Positions 24,031-35,490 of a stretch of DNA of 64,000 nucleotides are shown in pieces. The notes beneath the pieces were generated by a model. The model made no database searches. It saw nothing but the letters and a program-made list of their open reading frames with translations, and had not been told where the DNA came from. The DNA comes from Ailurus styani (Eukaryota > Chordata > Mammalia > Carnivora > Ailuridae), in contig LNAC01000003.1 in assembly GCA_002007465.1 (NCBI GenBank), positions 13,041,821 through 13,105,820 of the forward strand. Reading direction: 5' to 3'. Made by a program: the position numbers and the translations under genes. How positions within the stretch are numbered: position 1 is the first letter of the stretch; every line of letters begins with the position of its first letter.

Positions 24031-24082
24031 ACTCCCTCTCTTGCTGTGTCTCTTTCAAATAAATAAAATCTTTTAAAAAATA
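24031..24082 (+). mobile_element. SINEC tail fragment
   Basis: Only the last part (ctctcttgctgtgtctctttc, then aaataaataaaatctttt) is present: a 5'-truncated or deleted copy. Confidence 0.75.
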
Positions 24083-24475
24083 AATGAAATAAAAAGGAGA
24101 GTACCCTAAGCATACACTAACGCCTTATTTAAAATCACATATTTTGATATATTAATAAGACAATCAATTTTAGTGAAGAATGTGATATAACTGCATTTGG
24201 AAGCTCTCTGATTATTACAATGTAGTAAATTCACCACCAGAAACACAACCCTTGTGAACACATGAACACTTTTCTCCATAGGTGTGTATATGTAGGGCCT
24301 ATTATCAAAGTACTAAGAACGTATATTCATACGGTTTTGAATTAAAGAAACCAACATGACATGAGAAAAGAGAAAAAAAATTACAATATCCCTTTCTGTT
24401 GTGAAATATTAGGCTGTCTATGAGATTATAGAAATATTTAATGTAACATAATGCCTTAAAGAATAATTTTGTTGG

Positions 24476-24697
24476 CTGGAGCACCTGAATGGTGCAGTCG
24501 GTTAAGCATCTGACTCTTGGTTTCAGCTCAGGTTGTAATCTCAGGGTCGTGAGATGGAGCCCCACATGGGGTTCTGTGCTCAGTGTGGAGTCTGCTTGGG
24601 GTTCTCTCACTCCCTCTTCCTCTGCCTCTCCAGCTGTGTTTTTTCTCTCTCTCTCAAATAAATAAATAAATCTTAAAAAAATACATATATATTTATG
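24476..24697 (+). mobile_element. SINEC, older subfamily, with 12-bp TSD
   Basis: The head is gagcacctgaatggtgcagtc with the 'catctgactcttggtttcag' body of an older subfamily. It lies between two perfect copies of TAATTTTGTTGG at 24464-24475 and 24698-24709. Confidence 0.94.
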
Positions 24698-24729
24698 TAA
24701 TTTTGTTGGGAATGATAAATCTATGGAAG

Positions 24730-24975
24730 TAACCTAGTGCACTATTCTAGAAGCATAGATGGTAATACTAAATTCTTGGGTATGAATCTCAGCTCTACCA
24801 CTCAGATGTTGTTTGACTTTGGACAAAATAATTTAAGCTTTCTTAGTCTCATCTTTCTCAAATATAAAATGTGAATAATAATAATAGCTATGTCATCAGG
24901 TGAGATAATATGCATGGAATGTCTAGAAGAGCATCTGTTTCATTGCCTGATATCTATTAATATTAATAACTCATG
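24730..24975 (+). mobile_element. MIR, nearly complete
   Basis: The landmarks come in MIR order: tatgaatctcagctctaccac, tgactttggacaaaataattt, agtctcatctttctcaaata, aatagctatgtcatcaggtg. Confidence 0.8.
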
Positions 24976-25457
24976 ATTCCCAACTTCAAATAGTATCCAA
25001 TGAGGTTCCTCCAGGATGAAGATGGAACAAATCTTTGATTTGTATTTACATGTTGCTTTACATTTGAATAGTGTCTGTTTTAGGTTTAACTTCTAAGACA
25101 CTAGGGGTTTTGATTTAGTTTAATGAACTTTATTAAATTAAATTTATATATGATAAAATGAGCCTCTTTACAGTGTAGGTTTAAATTTAACAGACATATA
25201 GAGCTAAGTAATGTCCACCTCAATGATTATATTGATACTTTCCATTGGGGCCTTTGTGTTAAAAGCTAATATGTTATATGCATATGCTGTGCAAATATAC
25301 AAGTTGCTAATGCACATTTTCAAATAAAAATAAATGCATTGCCTGCCTGCCTGCTTTCAGGAGGAAGGTTGCCTTAAGGAGAGTTTTAACTTGTTCTACC
25401 AATTACTATGAACTTTCTTGGAAAGTAGAAAAGTTCCATAAGAAATTAATTTGGGTA

Positions 25458-25656
25458 GGGCGCCTGGGTGGCTCAGTGGGTTAAAGCCTCTGCCTTCGGC
25501 TCAGGTCATGATCTCAGGGTCCTGGGATGGAGGCCCGCATCGGGCTCCCTGCTCAGCGGGGAGCCTGCTTCCTCCTCTTTCTCTGCCTGCCTCTCCACCC
25601 CTTGTGATCTCTCTCTCTGTGTCATATAAATAAATAAAATCTTTAAAAAAAAAAAA
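25458..25656 (+). mobile_element. SINEC with perfect 17-bp TSD (young insertion)
   Basis: The element is bounded by AGAAATTAATTTGGGTA at 25441-25457 and 25657-25673 with no mismatch. The A-tail is 13 bases and the head and body are close to the apparent master sequence. This is one of the youngest-looking insertions here. Confidence 0.97.
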
Positions 25657-25673
25657 AGAAATTAATTTGGGTA

Positions 25674-27676
25674 AATGCATGGTTCAACAAAGTAAAACAT
25701 ATTCCTTTAGGAACACTAAAGGATTACTTAAGAGAATACAAACATTCCCTAAGCATATCAGTGTATCATGATGAGTACCTTTCAGTCGCTTCCGAAACAT
25801 TTTAGCATAGGTAGTGCGCTCTCTCTCCCTCTCACATTTAGAACAGAAACTACATTAACCAAAGCTTTCCTTGTTACTAACCAAAATTTGTTCTTCTTTA
25901 AGTTACACTACTTTCTTATTTTTCCTCTTCAGTTGAAAACAAAAAGCGCTCTGGGGGAAAAAAATAGTTTTTGGAGTCTCGTCTTCTCCGACTTTTCATT
26001 GTATTCAGTTTCTGTTTAACTGATTATCATCCAATGAGTCGAAAGTTAGAACAGCTGGAAATGTTCCACAACACAACAAAACCAGCAACTGTTGATTTTC
26101 TCTGTCCTAGTCTCAGATAAAAGAAACTACAGTGACCACTGGGTAACAGGTGAGGCCCAAACCTGGCTGTCCATGTGAGATCAATGACCAGGAAAGGCCA
26201 GACTCCTTTTGAACTCTGCCAATAACAGATGAATCAGTCAGCAATCCACACACAGTAAGGAGATACTCTCCTTTTTACAAATGAGATTAACCGAAGTTTG
26301 GTCTACTCAAAGGGGACTATCCTCCTAGAGCATGTAAAGGAAAATCAATCATGAAAATTAAAGACTCAAGACAGTCTTTGGAAAATTTTCAAACTTTAAA
26401 AAAGAATTGAGAATCTAAAATTAAGTTTGACAAGAGAGCTATAAATAAACAAACAATTAATAAATATTTTTGTGCAATTAATACATGGAGAGCTCTGTGC
26501 CAGGCAGTAGAAATTCATATTGCTATGAAACCATTCCACACTCTTCATGTTAGAGCAGCAGATAATTTGTTATGTATTCGTGACAAAGTCACAAAGGGTG
26601 AAGTTGGCCATGGAGGAGGCTGATGATGGGGAGGGGACTGGGATGGCCTACGCTTTACAGGGTGTGTTAAAGTCACACAACTGCAGAAACCAGCAAAAGA
26701 GAGTGAGGGGAGACAACCAATGTGCAGAGAAGTGTTGCTACAGCAGAAGATATCTATTAAAAATAAAAATAAGTAAGACATAATCTACAGGAAGCACCTC
26801 ACAGCTGACTTATTTATTAGCGCATCAGATTTGATTACATTAGGAAAATTATACATAAATTATGATTTATATGAGTTCAGAATCTTCACGAGACTTATCT
26901 GCAGGAATGTATGTAGTTAGCACATATAAGTGAACTGAAATCAACTCTACTATTTTTCTTTCCATGAAATCAAAATGTCAAAGAATGGCAAAGTCCTGAA
27001 TACAAGATTAATTCCAGGATTTTTTCTTATCAACAGTGTGATGGCATATGGGAAGATAAAACCAGGTAACAATTATATAACTTGGAAATGAAAGTGAGTC
27101 AGAACAAAAGAACCATGTAGAGGATTATTAGTATATTCTCATATGTGCGAGGAACAGGATCCTCCATAAAAGTCTACTTAGTTGGATAAAAAGAAGGTAT
27201 AAATATTAAGACACTGCAAAGCAAGCGCAATACAATTTGGTAAAGCACATGACACTAGAAGCTAAGAAAAAAAAAAAAGAAAGGAAAAGAAAAAGAAAAA
27301 AGAAAAAAAGAAAAAGGAAAGGAAAAGGAAATGCATGCTGCTGTTTTCATAATATCCACCTACTTGAAAGCTTAATAAGAAATGTGTGTGTGTAATTTTT
27401 ATAAATGGCTAATTTACTTTGACTTTAGAGCTCTCTAGAATAACAATACATATATAAGTCTATAGGGAGCTCTGTCAAGAATTTATTACAGCTTCTGTTT
27501 AGTTGGGGGTGCTTCAAATTTGAAATAACAAAAGGTATAGAATACCTTCTAAAATGTTGATTTATAGCTTTTATATAGACAAGTTAAACTGGACAAATTA
27601 TTACCAAATTCTTGTTAAGTTAATGTCACATCGCTAATAAAAAATATTATTTGGAAATAGCAGACTACATATACAA
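25674..27676. other. Unique non-coding stretch
   Basis: No recognisable gene. The mirrored 78-codon open frames at 26545-26783 lie on opposite strands of the same bases, and neither resembles a family. A polypurine tract is at 27264-27331. Confidence 0.5.
27264..27331. repeat. 68-bp pure polypurine tract, (GAAAA)n type
   Basis: All bases are A or G, with units of GAAAA, GGAAAA and GAAAAAAA. Long pure purine tracts can form triplex DNA and are unstable in length. Confidence 0.9.
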
Positions 27677-27690
27677 GCAGGGCACTTAAA

Positions 27691-27852
27691 TAAGTGATGG
27701 GTAGTAAGGAAGGCACTTGTGATGACCACTGGGTGTTGTGCAAGTGATGAATCACTAAATTCTACTAAATTCTACTCCTGAAACCAATATGACCCTAAAG
27801 GTTAACCAACCAGAATTTAAATAAAAACTTGAAACAAACAAACAAGCAAAAT
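27691..27852 (+). mobile_element. Severely 5'-truncated L1 (3' UTR end only) with 14-bp TSD
   Basis: The text 'gatgaccactgggtgttgtg' to 'ataaaaacttgaaacaaaca' is the carnivore L1 3' end. It is flanked by GCAGGGCACTTAAA (27677-27690) and GCAGAGCACTTAAA (27853-27866), one mismatch. Within it an 11-bp word (aattctacta) is locally duplicated. Confidence 0.88.
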
Positions 27853-27866
27853 GCAGAGCACTTAAA

Positions 27867-28779
27867 GCACACATTTAGGGTTTAGGGCTAAATAGATTAA
27901 AATATTTACACACGCACACACACATGTCTTATAATTCATTTATAATACATTTGGCTTCTCATATACTTAGGGAACCCTTCCCTCTTAGAAGAACATAGAT
28001 ATTACACATTTAGTCAAATGTTTACACTATCCTAAACCCCAAATTATTCATACCCGGGGTTTAAAGTGTCATTATTAACTTTTTGATTTTATTTTTATAT
28101 GTATGGCTTTTGTAAGGAAAAAAGAGGAAAGAAAACAAACTATAAACAAAAGACTCTTAGGAAAATGAGTTTGAAATCAATACTGAGAATAAAATACAAG
28201 ACTAGAAAATACAGGAGCGAAGGCAAGATAAAGACAAACCTGGAAAACAGGGTAGAGTTAATCAGGAATAGAGGAACTAAGGGAATTAGCAAGATTTTCA
28301 GTGGTTTGTCACCTAATTTCTTGAAGCTCCTGGATATGTAGGCAGAGCTATATTACTATTCACACTTCAGTTTTATTTGGATGGATCACCGACCCTATAT
28401 CCAATTATGCCTTCATTCATTTCACAAAGACTAATTACTTCTCATTACATTTCCAGGAAACACACCATTTTAAATATACTGTGAGAAAACTCAGGGCATG
28501 GTGATAAACCTCAGGCTGTATATAAAGAGTGAGATGATTTTAGACTCTATTTTGTATCCAAAATGAACTGAAATATGTTACCAAGTCAGGACAAAGAGTC
28601 AAAGAAACTAACATTTTAAAATTTATTTAGTCAACTTACTTAATATAGTCCATCTATTAGGACCTGTAGACAGATATGTTACCATGAATTCATAGTTGAA
28701 AGATAAAGTAATTGGAGACACATATCCTTTTAGAAGTCTGTCTTCAACCTATACTAAATTCCAAAAAATGTCATGGACA
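27867..28779. other. Unique AT-rich non-coding stretch
   Basis: No recognisable gene. It holds a short interrupted CA repeat at 27909-27926. The 80-codon lysine-rich open frame at 28099-28341 is low in complexity and has no family resemblance. Confidence 0.5.
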
Positions 28780-29116
28780 ATGTTTCTGTCTGTACAAAAT
28801 TTGTATGTTGAAATTTAATCATCACATCCCCAATATATGATTTTAGGAGGTGAGGCCTTTGGGGGGTGATTAGATTATAAGGATGGAGTCCTCATGAATG
28901 AGATTAGTTCCCTTATAAAAAGGGGCCCAGATAGTCACAGGGAAAAGGGAAGCCTGCTGTCTATGAGCCAAGAATCAGCCCTCACTATACACCAGATCTG
29001 CCAGGAACTTGATGTTGGACTTCTGAACCTCCAGAACTACAAGAAATGAATTCCTATTGTTTATAATCTACCTAGTCTAAGGCATTTTGCTATAGCAGCC
29101 CTAATGAACTAAGACA
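28780..29116 (+). mobile_element. Solo LTR of the MaLR (MST/MLT1-like) group
   Basis: It begins TGTTTCTGTC and ends in 'gaactaagaca', with the family's internal landmarks: aggaggtgaggcctttgggg, gattagttcccttataaaaa (TATA-like box), gatctgccaggaacttgatg, cctccagaactacaagaaat. No internal region or second LTR is present, so it is a solo LTR of an ancient non-infectious retroelement family. Divergence is substantial. Confidence 0.88.
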
Positions 29117-29254
29117 GTAAGTGATTTGCCATAATGGATCTGCTATATCCCTAAAAACTTCTAAATATTAAACTTCTGGTTGTCTTATACATTTTACTCA
29201 TTAGGGTGTTTGAAGACACAGTGACGAAACTGAAGGTTATTTTAAAGAAAAACA

Positions 29255-29454
29255 TGGGGATGCCTGGGTGGCTCAGTCAGTTAAGCAACTGCCTTCAACT
29301 CAGGTCATGATCTCTGGGTCCCGGGATCGAGCCCTACATCGGGCTCCCTGCTCAGCCTGGAGTCTGCTTCTCTCTCTCTCTTTCCCACTGCCCCTCCCTC
29401 CTGCTCATTCTCTCTCTCTCCTTCAAATAAATAAATAAAATCTTTAAAAAGAGA
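29255..29454 (+). mobile_element. SINEC with 11-bp TSD
   Basis: AAAGAAAAACA occurs at 29244-29254 and 29455-29465 around a full-length copy with head gggatgcctgggtggctcag. A-rich duplications are weaker evidence than complex ones. Confidence 0.94.
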
Positions 29455-29469
29455 AAAGAAAAACACCAA

Positions 29470-32400
29470 AAGAAATAATATCAACTAGCAGTGAAGTGTC
29501 TTAAGAATATTATTAATTTACAGTTTTAGGAGAATAATCACAAAGAAAGGACAAATAATTATTTTATTGCTACAAAATGAGAATATGAAGCATTTGATAT
29601 TCTTAAAACATTGCACATGGCATATTCAAAATACTTATTGACATCTTCAAATAAAATACTATGAGCATCCTGAAGGCAGTCAAATTAACAATCACTGTAA
29701 TTTCTACTTAATGTTTGGTCTCCGTCCAGCATGCTGAAGCTGGCCCTTCATCACTGGTTTAAAGCAATGCTAGAATGGCTTTTGAATTAGATATTTTAAT
29801 ACAGTGAATTGCAAGAATTCATATATGCATTTCAAGATTAAAATATAAAATCAATAGAGACAGTAAGATGATTGTCAACCACTGGCTGGAGTATCTTATC
29901 TAAATGATCGAAATGCAGTTATGTATAAAAATAAACGTAATGTGGTATCTACGGGGCATGATGAAGATAAACACCAGTCTCTCTACTAAAGCTACCATAA
30001 TCATTAAAGAATCAATGCCAAATTGAACTGCACAAATCCTTAGGGGGAGAGGGAGGAAAAAAAGCACAGCAGTAACTGCAGAAAGGTTCAAATCAATTTT
30101 TCACCCTAAACATAGTGAAGTTCATTAGTATTGCTAACATAAAGGCGAAGGTAAAGACAGCAAAATGGAGATTCTTATCTTCTTTTCACTTTAATTATAA
30201 GGTTGCTTCAGGCAACCTAATTTTCAGACTTGTTCAAAAAAAAGATTGTGTTCATATATTAGTGGAATTATATTAAGAATAAGGCAATTTAAAAGATGAT
30301 TTAATGTAAAGAAATGTTGCATGTAAAGATGTAGATAGAATGTAAAGATTTAATATGAAGAAAATTTCACCAGGTTATTTTTTCCTTTTTATTATTCTGT
30401 AGCTAAAAGGAAAACTGTCTACATCAGGCACTCTTCAAAATCAATGCTCAAATTCACAAAGATGATTCCTTAAAATTATACTCATGTACACAAAGACAAA
30501 AAGAAAGCAATTTTCAAACAAAAGCAATTTTCAAAATGCTCTGCTCACACTAGCTCCACGTCAGATGAATTCTATGCCCACTTGACCTTCAATCATATTT
30601 TTCATTTCATCATTCTGATGAAAATTAGTGGGACACATGATGTTTGGTCATCCTACCTAAAAGTGAATCCAGTTGCAGACATATTTTTCAGGAAAATATC
30701 ATCTTTCAAGTAACATAACGTGGAAATAAACATCAATAGCCTCGCTATTCTAAAAATAAGTGTTGCCTCCGATAAGACAGATTTATCTTAGCATGATAAC
30801 AGAATTAGAGGAAATTGTCTGGGCATTGGTTTGGTCAAAGAAAAGTTAGATATGAAGCTGGTCTGGCTTGACACTTATACTGAGGGGAGAAATGCAGAGG
30901 AGTAGAGAAGAGAGGAAGGGAGAAAGCACCAGAATGAGAGACAGTAAGAGAAACTGAACAGTTGATTTAGCAAGCATGTTCTGCTGGCAATTCCTGGAAG
31001 TAACAACAAACCAATTGTATAGCAAGTGAAGTTAGTTTTCTTCTGAACATCCTCACCTTTCAGAGAGTGCTGCTGTGATCATTCTCTTCTCTCTGTTTAA
31101 TCTAATTGAAAAGGAATGCCTGGTGACTCATTTTTTCACTTTAGAGACCCAGACTTCAATTAAAGCCAGCTATTCCACAAGTTAAAGGTGAACACCCCAA
31201 GCTGTGTCACTATTCAACTTCAATAAATACAAATACCTAGTAAGGTTTTAAAAAATGTATTTAATGGAAAGAGATGTCACTATTAGATTACCTTTTCTAA
31301 AGACAAAACAAAGCAAGAATATACCAAGAAGTATATTAAAATGACCATGCCCCTGTACCTATACTTCATTTATTTAATACTATTTCTTTGAGAACCTATT
31401 ATGTGCCATCTTAAGATTCCAAAATGAATACCACACAGTCTTTGCCCAGAATGAGTTCATAGTATGGCGGGGGGAAGCCAGGTAAGTTACCTGTAGGATG
31501 ATCATTTCTATCACAGAGTTTAATAGAGTACCATTCTATGAGATTGAAGCAATTAGGCTTCTGGCAAACTGGAAATTGTTCACCATAGAAGTAAACATTT
31601 CAATGGATCTTGAAGGAATGGTGGTTGTTGTTGAGTCAAAAGTGTTAAAAATTGGAGAGGAATGGAATTCAAAACAAATGTACCAACTGTGCAGAGGCAT
31701 GGAAGAAGGAGTCTGTGTGTTTAAAGAACAATAACTGGTTTTATTTTGGTGGGATCTCAGGTGACATGTATGTGTGAGACTGTGATTGGAAAGGAAGTTG
31801 AAAATATAGAACAGAGCCAGAATGTAAAGAGCGCTGTGTGCAATAAGACATTTAAGCAGAAGCAAGAATCATGCAAATATGGTTTCTAGGGTAAAAACTC
31901 TGTAAATCATGGGCAGGGAGCCTGTAAGTCTAAAGATCACAAGGCTGCACGGGTCACTCTTGCAAGAGTCTACAATTCTAGCACCATGGCAAAGTCTGCC
32001 ATTTAGAAGACACTAAATATTTGTGAAATTAATGGATAGATGAATGAACACAATGATATGAACGCAATGATATGCACCTAAACTAATGTACTTACAGAGA
32101 AGTTAGAAATACAAACACAAAAGCTATTATATTCACGAAGTCCATCTGTCTATGAAGACTGCCGTTACATTAGGCAAGAAATCACAGAGGCTAAAGACAG
32201 AAAACACTTATAGAAACATCATACTTAACATAATAACCAGAGTAAAATATACTTCTTGTTATTTGCTTTTATTTTCTAAACAAATTAATTTCAAATGAGC
32301 TGCCTTGAATGTGCATGGAATCTTAAAATTGGTTCAGTTCTATTGGGAGATGAGTCACAGAATCATTTCTAAATGGATGTGACATTTAAATTAAAATCTA

Positions 32401-33630
32401 TTACTTTAGGTTTGACTTTTTAAGTACTGAAATAACTGTGTTTTTTACAACTACTCATATTAAAGCCTGATATTAATTTCCAAGCTGGGAGTAGATTACA
32501 CATTAATACTTAAATGAGCTGCAAATTTTTAGATTGCTTAAGAGCAAATAGCTTTAGAAATATCATTACCCCAAATGCACATAGAGCCTAGTTAATCTGA
32601 GCAATTGTCTTTACTTGTGTTGGGTTAGTTTATGAAGGTATAGCAGTGAAGAAGGGACAAAAGAAGCAAGCATTAAATTTCAGACTGGCTATTAGTAATG
32701 CTATAGTAAGAAAGACAAAGTAGCAGAAGAGCAGGTCAAAGGTAATTTTAATATGTCAACATGCACAAAGACTTCTAACAAAAAGATTCACCCACAAAGG
32801 GCTATGCATGAAAGATGGGGAGAAATTCTGTGACTGGCAATTGTGTTTGCATGCATTCTAGAAGGCAAGGGTTTTTGAAAGGCATTTAGCTTTCAACCAC
32901 TCAGTGTTCCTGTGAATGTCCTCAGCAGGACCAGAAATGGAGGATTCAATTTTCAAAGATAATTGTGTCAGATAACTGTCTCGTGCCTTTTCAGCAAGAA
33001 TCTGATAAACACCTAATTACTAACCAAGTGAATTTAGAGCTATGTAGCTGGGCTGGTGTTTAGGCTACCCAGAAATACCTAGCCATTCAATATATCAGGA
33101 GGGAAATGAAGCTGGACTGTAAATTAATTTCATTTATTTGGATAATGAAATCTTACCAACTGTCCTATTCTAAACAAATAATTTATCATGTTAACAAAAA
33201 AGCAGAAATCTCAATGTGAAATCAATTATAGCCACACAAATAACTTCTCACCACAACCCATCCAAAATAATCTACTGAAAATAAAAAATGGTTGCAGTTG
33301 GAATCTGGGTAGTTCATTTTCTTTGGGCAAGCCTTGCACAATTATATTGATGCTAGCTTGTTATGCTGCAGAAAGAAAAATCTTAATATATCTGGGGGTT
33401 AGAATTGGTTCAACTCTTTTAATAATGATAGAGCCATAAGGGCATGACTAGTCATCTTTAAACGTATAGGGATGAACTCTCAGCTGGACTCTTGACTGCT
33501 TCTGACTGTGACTCCCTATCATATTCTTAGCCTTGACTTGCTATTCCATGTTTTCATATATAATATAAGACATAAAACTAAGATCCAATATTACGTGCTG
33601 TCTTGACGCTTGTGAAATTGGGATAATCTC
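29470..33630. other. Unique non-coding stretch of about 4 kb
   Basis: No carnivore SINE or young L1 is seen. A MIR/L2-like piece is at 31370-31480. Open frames (for example 63 codons at 29900, 109 codons minus strand at 31536-31865, 83 codons at 33188) have no family resemblance. The 31498-31734 plus frame and the 31536-31865 minus frame overlap on opposite strands, which argues against both. Confidence 0.5.
31370..31480 (+). mobile_element. Ancient MIR/L2-like fragment
   Basis: The text 'gagaacctattatgtgccat' to 'atgagttcatagtatggcgg' resembles a common ancient mammalian repeat. I cannot settle which family. Confidence 0.45.
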
Positions 33631-33644
33631 AAATGGCCTAACTT

Positions 33645-33863
33645 CAGGGCACCTGGGGACCACAGTCGGTTGAACATCTGACTCTTGGCTTCAGCTTGGG
33701 TCATGGTCTTGGGGTCTGGTACCGAGCTCTATATCAGGCTCTGTGCTCAGCGTGGAAGTCTGTGAAGGTTTTTCTTCTCCCTCTCTCCCTGCTCCTCCCC
33801 CCCCAGCAATTTTGTGCTCTCTCTCAAATAAATAAATAAAATCTTAAAAAACAAAACAAAACA
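33645..33863 (+). mobile_element. SINEC, older subfamily, with 9-bp TSD
   Basis: Diverged head (cagggcacctggggaccaca) and 'catctgactcttggcttcag' body. Flanked by GCCTAACTT (33636-33644) and GCCTAATTT (33864-33872). The tail carries AAAAC units. Confidence 0.9.
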
Positions 33864-33872
33864 GCCTAATTT

Positions 33873-33899
33873 GGGGTGCCTGGGTGGCTCGGTCGTTAA
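33873..33899 (+). mobile_element. SINEC head fragment fused to L1
   Basis: Only ggggtgcctgggtggctcgg and a few more bases are present, starting immediately after the TSD of the preceding SINE. At about 33900 the text passes directly into L1 ORF1 sequence. Confidence 0.8.
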
Positions 33900-34085
33900 T
33901 AATTGAGTTCCCAGAAGAAGAGAAAAAAGAAAGGGAGGGGCAGAAGGTATACTGCAGCAAATTATAGAGGAGAACTCCCCTACTCAGGGGAAGGAAACAC
34001 ACATTCAAGTTCAGGAGGCACAGAGAAGCCCCTTCAAAATCAATAAAATTGATCGACGCCTTGACATACAAAAGTGAAACTTGCA

Positions 34086-34278
34086 GGGGCACCTGGGTGG
34101 CTCAGTCCTTGAATGTCTGCCTTCGGGTCAGGTCATAATCCCATGGTCCTGGGACTGAGCCCCGCATTGGGTTCCCTGCTCTGTGGGAAGCCTGCTTCTC
34201 CCTCTCCCACTCCCCTGCTTGTGTTCCCTGTTTCGCTGTGTCTCTGTCAAATAAATAAAGAAAATCATTTAAAAAAAT
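34086..34278 (+). mobile_element. SINEC inserted in L1 ORF1, 13-bp TSD
   Basis: AGTGAAACTTGCA occurs at 34073-34085 and 34279-34291. Removing the SINE and one copy of the duplication leaves continuous L1 ORF1 text, so the SINE came after the L1. Confidence 0.97.
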
Positions 34279-34279
34279 A

Positions 34280-34500
34280 GTGAAACTTGCAAATTACAGA
34301 GACAAAGAGAAAATCTGGAAAGCAGTTCAGGACAAGATGTCCATCACCTACAAGGGCAGAAACATTAGACTGGTAACAGATCTATCCACAAAGACCTGGC
34401 AGGCCAGAAAGGACTGGTATAATATAATCAAGGTGCTAAATGAGAAAAATATCCAGCCAAGAATACTTTATCGAGCTAGGCCATCATTCAAAATAGAAGG

Positions 34501-34532
<32 letters not shown>

Positions 34533-34648
34533 ACAAAAACAAAAAAACCTGCCAGGACAAACAGAAACTAAAAGAATTTGTGAACACTAAACCAGCCCTG
34601 CAAGAAATATTGAAGGGGATCCTTTCAGCAAACAGAGTCCAAAAATAA
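34280..34648 (+). pseudogene. L1 ORF1p C-terminal domain remnant
   Basis: The 122-codon frame gives the nucleic-acid-binding C-terminal domain of L1 ORF1p: ITYKGRNIRLVTDLSTKTWQ, then QARKDWYNIIKVLNEKNIQP, then PALQEILKGIL near the end. An expanded A-rich (AAAAC)n tract at 34501-34548 adds about 16 lysine, asparagine and threonine-rich residues in the middle. That tract is a later microsatellite growth not typical of the domain. The N-terminal part lies at 33900-34072 beyond the SINE. Confidence 0.9.
34501..34548. repeat. (AAAAC)n microsatellite inside L1 ORF1
   Basis: About nine units, some with extra A. It lies inside former coding sequence. Confidence 0.9.
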
Positions 34649-34860
34649 CATAGACCAGGAAGGAACAGAGACAATATACACAAACAGTGACTTTACAGGT
34701 AATACAATGGCACAAAATTCATATTTTTCAATAATTACTCTGAGTGTAAATAGGTTAAATTCTCCAATCAAAAGACACAGGGTATCAGATTGGATAAAAA
34801 GCAAGACCCATCATATGCTATCTGCAAGAGACTCATTTTAGACCCAAAGACACCTCCAGA

Positions 34861-35490
34861 TTGAAAGTGAAGGGGTGGAAAACCATTTATCATGCTAATG
34901 GACCTCAAAAGAGAGCTGAGATGGCAATCCTTATATCAGACAAATTAGATTTTAAACCAAAGACTGTAATGAGAAATGAGAAAGGATACTATATAATAAT
35001 TAAAGGATCTATCCAACAAGAAGATCTAACAATTGTAAATATTTATGCCCCTAACTTGGGAGTAGCCAATTATATAAACCAATTAATAACAAAATTAAAG
35101 AAACACATTTATAATAACACAATAATAGTAGGGGATTTTAACACCCCATTCACTGCAATAGCATCATTTAAGCAAAAGATCAACAAGGAAACAAGGGCTT
35201 TGAATGATACACTGGACAAGATGGACTTCACAGATACATTCAGAGTACACCATCATAAAGCAACAGAATACACATTCTTCTTGAGTCCACATGGAAAATT
35301 CTCCAGATTAGATCACATACTGGATTACAAATCAGGTCTAAAGTGGTACCAAACATTTGGGATCATACCCTGCATATTTTCAGACCACAATGCTTTGAAA
35401 CTTGAACTCAATCATAAGAGGAAATTTGGAATGAACTCAAATACCTGGAGACCATTGGCCATCCTACTAAAGAATGAATATGTCAATTAA
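34861..35490 (+). pseudogene. L1 ORF2 endonuclease domain remnant (209 codons open)
   Basis: This is the longest open frame in the window. It carries the apurinic-type endonuclease landmarks of L1 ORF2p: VNIYAPN at about residues 58-64, VGDFNTPF near 90, SRLDHIL near 148 and FSDHNALKLEL near 173. The catalytic-type D and H residues of GDFN and SDH are still present. The native N-terminal part lies upstream out of frame, and the frame closes before the reverse transcriptase, so no full ORF2p is made. Confidence 0.92.

Noticed and set aside
26110..26148. Plus-strand mini-exon between ttctctgtcctag and acag|gtgagg
   Set aside because: It is very short and on the opposite strand to the strong exon, with no partner exon.
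28780..29116. A complete endogenous retrovirus at the MaLR LTR
   Set aside because: No second LTR, primer-binding site or gag, pol or env-like frame is next to it, so it is a solo LTR.
31057..31101. 45-bp minus-strand exon candidate with a good acceptor and AAAG|gtgagg donor
   Set aside because: Two of three frames have stops. The only open frame ends two bases into a codon, which does not fit the phase-0 start of the exon at 21329-21465.
31536..31865. 109-codon minus-strand open frame
   Set aside because: A 78-codon frame covers much of the same DNA on the other strand, and neither has family resemblance or splice sites.
34861..35490. The longest open frame (209 codons) as a cellular gene
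   Set aside because: Its motifs are those of the L1 ORF2 endonuclease, and it lies in order between L1 ORF1 and reverse transcriptase remnants.
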